Positions 22,901-24,180 of a stretch of 24,180 nucleotides of DNA are shown piece after piece; position 1 is the first letter of the stretch; each line of letters begins with the position of its first letter. The notes beneath the pieces were generated by a model. The model saw only the letters and a program-made list of their open reading frames with translations, was not told the origin of the DNA and ran no database searches. A program made the translations under genes and the position numbers. This DNA is from Halomonas sp. (GTDB lineage Bacteria > Pseudomonadota > Gammaproteobacteria > Pseudomonadales > Halomonadaceae): NCBI GenBank assembly GCA_007129225.1, contig SKVX01000422.1, forward strand, positions 1-24,180. The letters are read 5' to 3'.

Positions 22901-23893
22901 TCAGGCGTCCTCGGTCTTCTCTTCCTCGGCTTCCTTTGCTTCGCTGCTCGCCTCTGACTCGTCTTCATCGTTATCGTCTGTGCTCTCCTCCTTGCCGAGC
23001 AGTGCCGTGCGGATCAGCGAGGCGTTGTGCCGCATCAGCGAGACATAGTCGGCCGCTTCTCCGTCCGGTTCGCTCAGTGAATCGACGTAGAGCGGACCGG
23101 CCACGGCAAGGCCGGTGTCGGAGGCGATACTGCTGACGTACCGGTCGGAGATGGTGCTCTCCCAGAATAGCGCGGCTGGCTGCATCTCGTTGACCAGGTC
23201 GATGATTCGCATCATCTGCTGAGGGGAGCCTTCCGTCTCGGCATTGGTGCCCCAGATGCCGTCATGACGGAAATCATAGGCATCGGCAAAGTAGATGAAG
23301 GCGGCCTCGCTGGTGATCAGCAGGCGCTGCTCTTCGGGAATGTCGGCAAGGGTTTCCGTGATCTCCTTATGCAGCGCGGCCAGCATTTCGCGCGCCTTCT
23401 CGGCTCGGGAATGGAAGTTGTCGGCAGCGTCCGGATGCAGCTCCGCCAGCGCTTCGGCAATCACCTGGACGTAGGCCGCTGCCGCACGCGGGTCCATCCA
23501 CAGGTGAGGGTCGGGCTCGCCGCTGTAGTCGCCGGTGACGATGGGCAGTGTCGGGTATTCCGACGCTTCCGCCAGGGGTATGAGCGGGGCCTGGTTGCCC
23601 ACGGTGGCATGCACCTGGCGCATCCACTGCTCCAGCTGGTAGCCGTTGTAGAACACCAGTTCGGCGTCTTCCAGGGCGATGAAGTTATTGGGCGTCAGCT
23701 CCCATTCATGGACTTCGGCCCCGGGCGGGGTGAGCGTCACCAGGTGAATGTCATCGCCCCCGACCTGGGCCACGAGGTCACCGAGAATCGAGAATGTAGC
23801 CACCACCTTGGGTGATGCTATTGCCTGGGTAGTGACGGCCATGGCAGCCAGGGGTAGGGCCAGCCAGAGAAGGGCGTGGCGGGATGGGCGCAT
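22901..23893 (-). CDS. Manganese/iron-type ABC transporter substrate-binding protein (SitA/YfeA-like)
   Basis: The 330-residue periplasmic protein has a Sec signal peptide (about 1-27, ending AIAS). It is a cluster A-I metal receptor with probable ligands H62 (VHEWELTPN), H130 (DPHLWMDP), E196 (TSEAAFIYFADAYDF) and D271 (LYVDSLS). The His-His-Glu-Asp set is that of Mn/Fe receptors such as SitA and YfeA; ZnuA has a third His and usually a His-rich loop, both absent here. The last 30 residues are an acidic low-complexity tail with 16 Asp/Glu. The ATG at 23893 has AAGGAG seven bases upstream. No permease or ATPase gene is adjacent, so its transporter partners must lie elsewhere. Confidence 0.85.
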   Translation of the reverse strand: MRPSRHALLWLALPLAAMAVTTQAIASPKVVATFSILGDLVAQVGGDDIHLVTLTPPGAEVHEWELTPNNFIALEDAELVFYNGYQLEQWMRQVHATVGNQAPLIPLAEASEYPTLPIVTGDYSGEPDPHLWMDPRAAAAYVQVIAEALAELHPDAADNFHSRAEKAREMLAALHKEITETLADIPEEQRLLITSEAAFIYFADAYDFRHDGIWGTNAETEGSPQQMMRIIDLVNEMQPAALFWESTISDRYVSSIASDTGLAVAGPLYVDSLSEPDGEAADYVSLMRHNASLIRTALLGKEESTDDNDEDESEASSEAKEAEEEKTEDA

Positions 23894-23928
23894 CGTAAAT
23901 CTCCTTTTTGCGGCAGCGCATTGGCTCG

Positions 23929-23957
23929 ATAATAGAGACTGTGGACAGGGCTGGCCA
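23929..23957 (-). promoter_or_regulatory. Candidate promoter for the Mn/Fe-binding protein gene
   Basis: On the minus strand TGGCCA (23957-23952) and TATTAT (23934-23929, five of six matches) are separated by 17 bp. The predicted start is near 23922, giving a leader of about 30 bases. Confidence 0.45.
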
Positions 23958-23963
23958 GCCGCG

Positions 23964-23991
23964 CCGTGTAAACTGGAGGTCGTTGACACGG
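23964..23991. promoter_or_regulatory. Operator-like dyad between divergent units
   Basis: CCGTGTAAAC (23964-23973) and GTTGACACGG (23982-23991) are inverted repeats matching at nine of ten positions with an 8-bp spacer. The dyad lies just upstream of the candidate -35 of the metal-binding protein gene and about 27 bp before the -35 of the trp leader. The binding protein cannot be named; it does not resemble the TrpR operator. Confidence 0.35.
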
Positions 23992-24017
23992 CAAGGTGGG
24001 CAGGCGTCTCCGGCGGA

Positions 24018-24047
24018 TTGACAGCCAGCCCGGCACAACGGCACTAT
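24018..24047 (+). promoter_or_regulatory. Candidate promoter of the trp leader
   Basis: A perfect TTGACA (24018-24023) and CACTAT (24042-24047, three of six matches) are separated by 18 bp. The implied start falls at or next to the leader ATG (24054), so the leader may be nearly leaderless or the true -10 may differ. Another TTGACA at 23983-23988 has no good partner. Confidence 0.45.
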
Positions 24048-24053
24048 TGGGGT

Positions 24054-24104
24054 ATGACCTCACCAGATCACATTCATTCGAGCCGGACGTGGTGGCGCTC
24101 CTGA
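24054..24104 (+). CDS. Tryptophan leader peptide (TrpL-like)
   Basis: The 16-residue frame reads MTSPDHIHSSRTWWRS and stops at TGA (24102-24104). Tandem Trp codons (24090-24095) followed by Arg closely parallel E. coli TrpL (…GWWRTS). Trp is rare, and two in a row in a frame this short, directly before alternative RNA hairpins and a T-rich terminator, is strong evidence for ribosome-mediated attenuation. A GGGG (24049-24052) just before the ATG gives at best a weak ribosome site. It is not homologous in length or start to any structural gene; its role is to sense charged tRNA-Trp. The controlled genes lie beyond the window, probably trpGDC. Confidence 0.82.
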   Translation: MTSPDHIHSSRTWWRS

Positions 24105-24161
24105 AGCGGGGCGGCATACCTGTGTCTTGAATGACCATGCCGCCGTCGGGGCGGCATTTTT
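24096..24161 (+). promoter_or_regulatory. trp operon attenuator (alternative hairpins 1:2, 2:3, 3:4)
   Basis: Four segments can be read. Segment 1 (CGCTCC, 24096-24101), directly after the Trp codons, pairs with GGGGCG (24108-24113). Segment 2 (GGGGCGGCAT, 24108-24117) can instead pair with segment 3 (ATGCCGCC, 24137-24144). Segment 4 (24148-24157) has the same ten bases as segment 2 and pairs with segment 3 to form the 8-bp terminator stem, followed by five T (24157-24161). Ribosome stalling on the Trp codons would block 1:2, allow 2:3 and permit transcription. Full translation would favour 1:2 and 3:4 and stop it. Confidence 0.85.
24137..24161 (+). terminator. Attenuator terminator (3:4 hairpin)
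   Basis: ATGCCGCC (24137-24144) and GGCGGCAT (24150-24157) pair perfectly over 8 bp around a five-base loop. TTTTT at 24157-24161 completes a standard intrinsic terminator 33 bases after the leader peptide stop. Confidence 0.88.
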
Positions 24162-24180
24162 GTGCCTGGTGACCCTGCAC

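Noticed and set aside
22901..23893. Naming the metal-binding protein ZnuA.
   Set aside because: The third ligand position is Glu (TSEAAF) rather than His and there is no His-rich loop, which points to the Mn/Fe group.
23748..24104. A 118-codon plus-strand frame ending in …RTWWRS as a normal protein gene.
   Set aside because: Most of it is antisense to the metal-binding protein gene and its promoter; only the last 16 codons, with tandem Trp and downstream hairpins, make sense as a leader peptide.

Overview
The window is a GC-rich piece of a gammaproteobacterial chromosome, most likely from Halomonas or a close relative in the Halomonadaceae. The pointers are the gene orders smrB/prmB-aroC, miaB-ybeZ-ybeY-corC-lnt and rpe-gph-trpE, a phasin-class I PHA synthase pair with a Ser-x-Cys-x-Gly-Gly catalytic box, and acidic proteins. 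No rRNA, tRNA, CRISPR array, prophage or complete transposon is visible. Most of the window is conserved core genome, tightly packed, and the unusual features lie between genes.

Layout from left to right. A REP-like dispersed repeat (17-131) is followed by smrB (-) and the divergent prmB-aroC pair (+). Next is a polyhydroxyalkanoate (PHA) block on +: a small gene resembling DUF6489, the phasin phaP, and the PHA synthase phaC. Two perfect hairpins separate phaP from phaC, and phaC ends at a strong terminator. A second, inverted copy of the repeat (6163-6266) follows. A five-gene minus-strand unit, miaB-ybeZ-ybeY-corC-lnt (11742 to 6332), covers tRNA modification, rRNA maturation and lipoprotein acylation. 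On + come a DUF1820 gene, a ygiM-like SH3/coiled-coil membrane protein and tpm. A 233-bp MITE-like element abuts tpm and shares the last base of its stop codon. A YajG-like lipoprotein (-) and a YjaB-like acetyltransferase (+) are divergent. The sulfate importer sbp-cysT-cysW-cysA runs on -. rpe, a GIY-YIG gene, gph and trpE run on +. The last complete structural gene is a solitary Mn/Fe-type ABC substrate-binding protein on -.

The most informative signal is at the right edge (24018-24161). It is a complete ribosome-mediated tryptophan attenuator: a TTGACA promoter box, a 16-codon leader peptide with tandem Trp codons (…RTWWRS), and a 10-nt sequence present twice (24108-24117 and 24148-24157). 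Both copies can pair with 24137-24144, giving mutually exclusive antiterminator and terminator hairpins, the latter followed by five T. It should control a trp operon just beyond the window, probably trpGDC since trpE is already present upstream. The biosynthetic genes here (aroC making chorismate, trpE using it) are therefore split between at least two transcription units with the metal-binding protein gene between them.

I see no clearly novel multi-gene system. The best candidates for new description are the attenuator, the two repeat families, the paired hairpins between phaP and phaC, a palindromic DnaA-box pair upstream of ygiM, and the orphan substrate-binding protein with an acidic tail.
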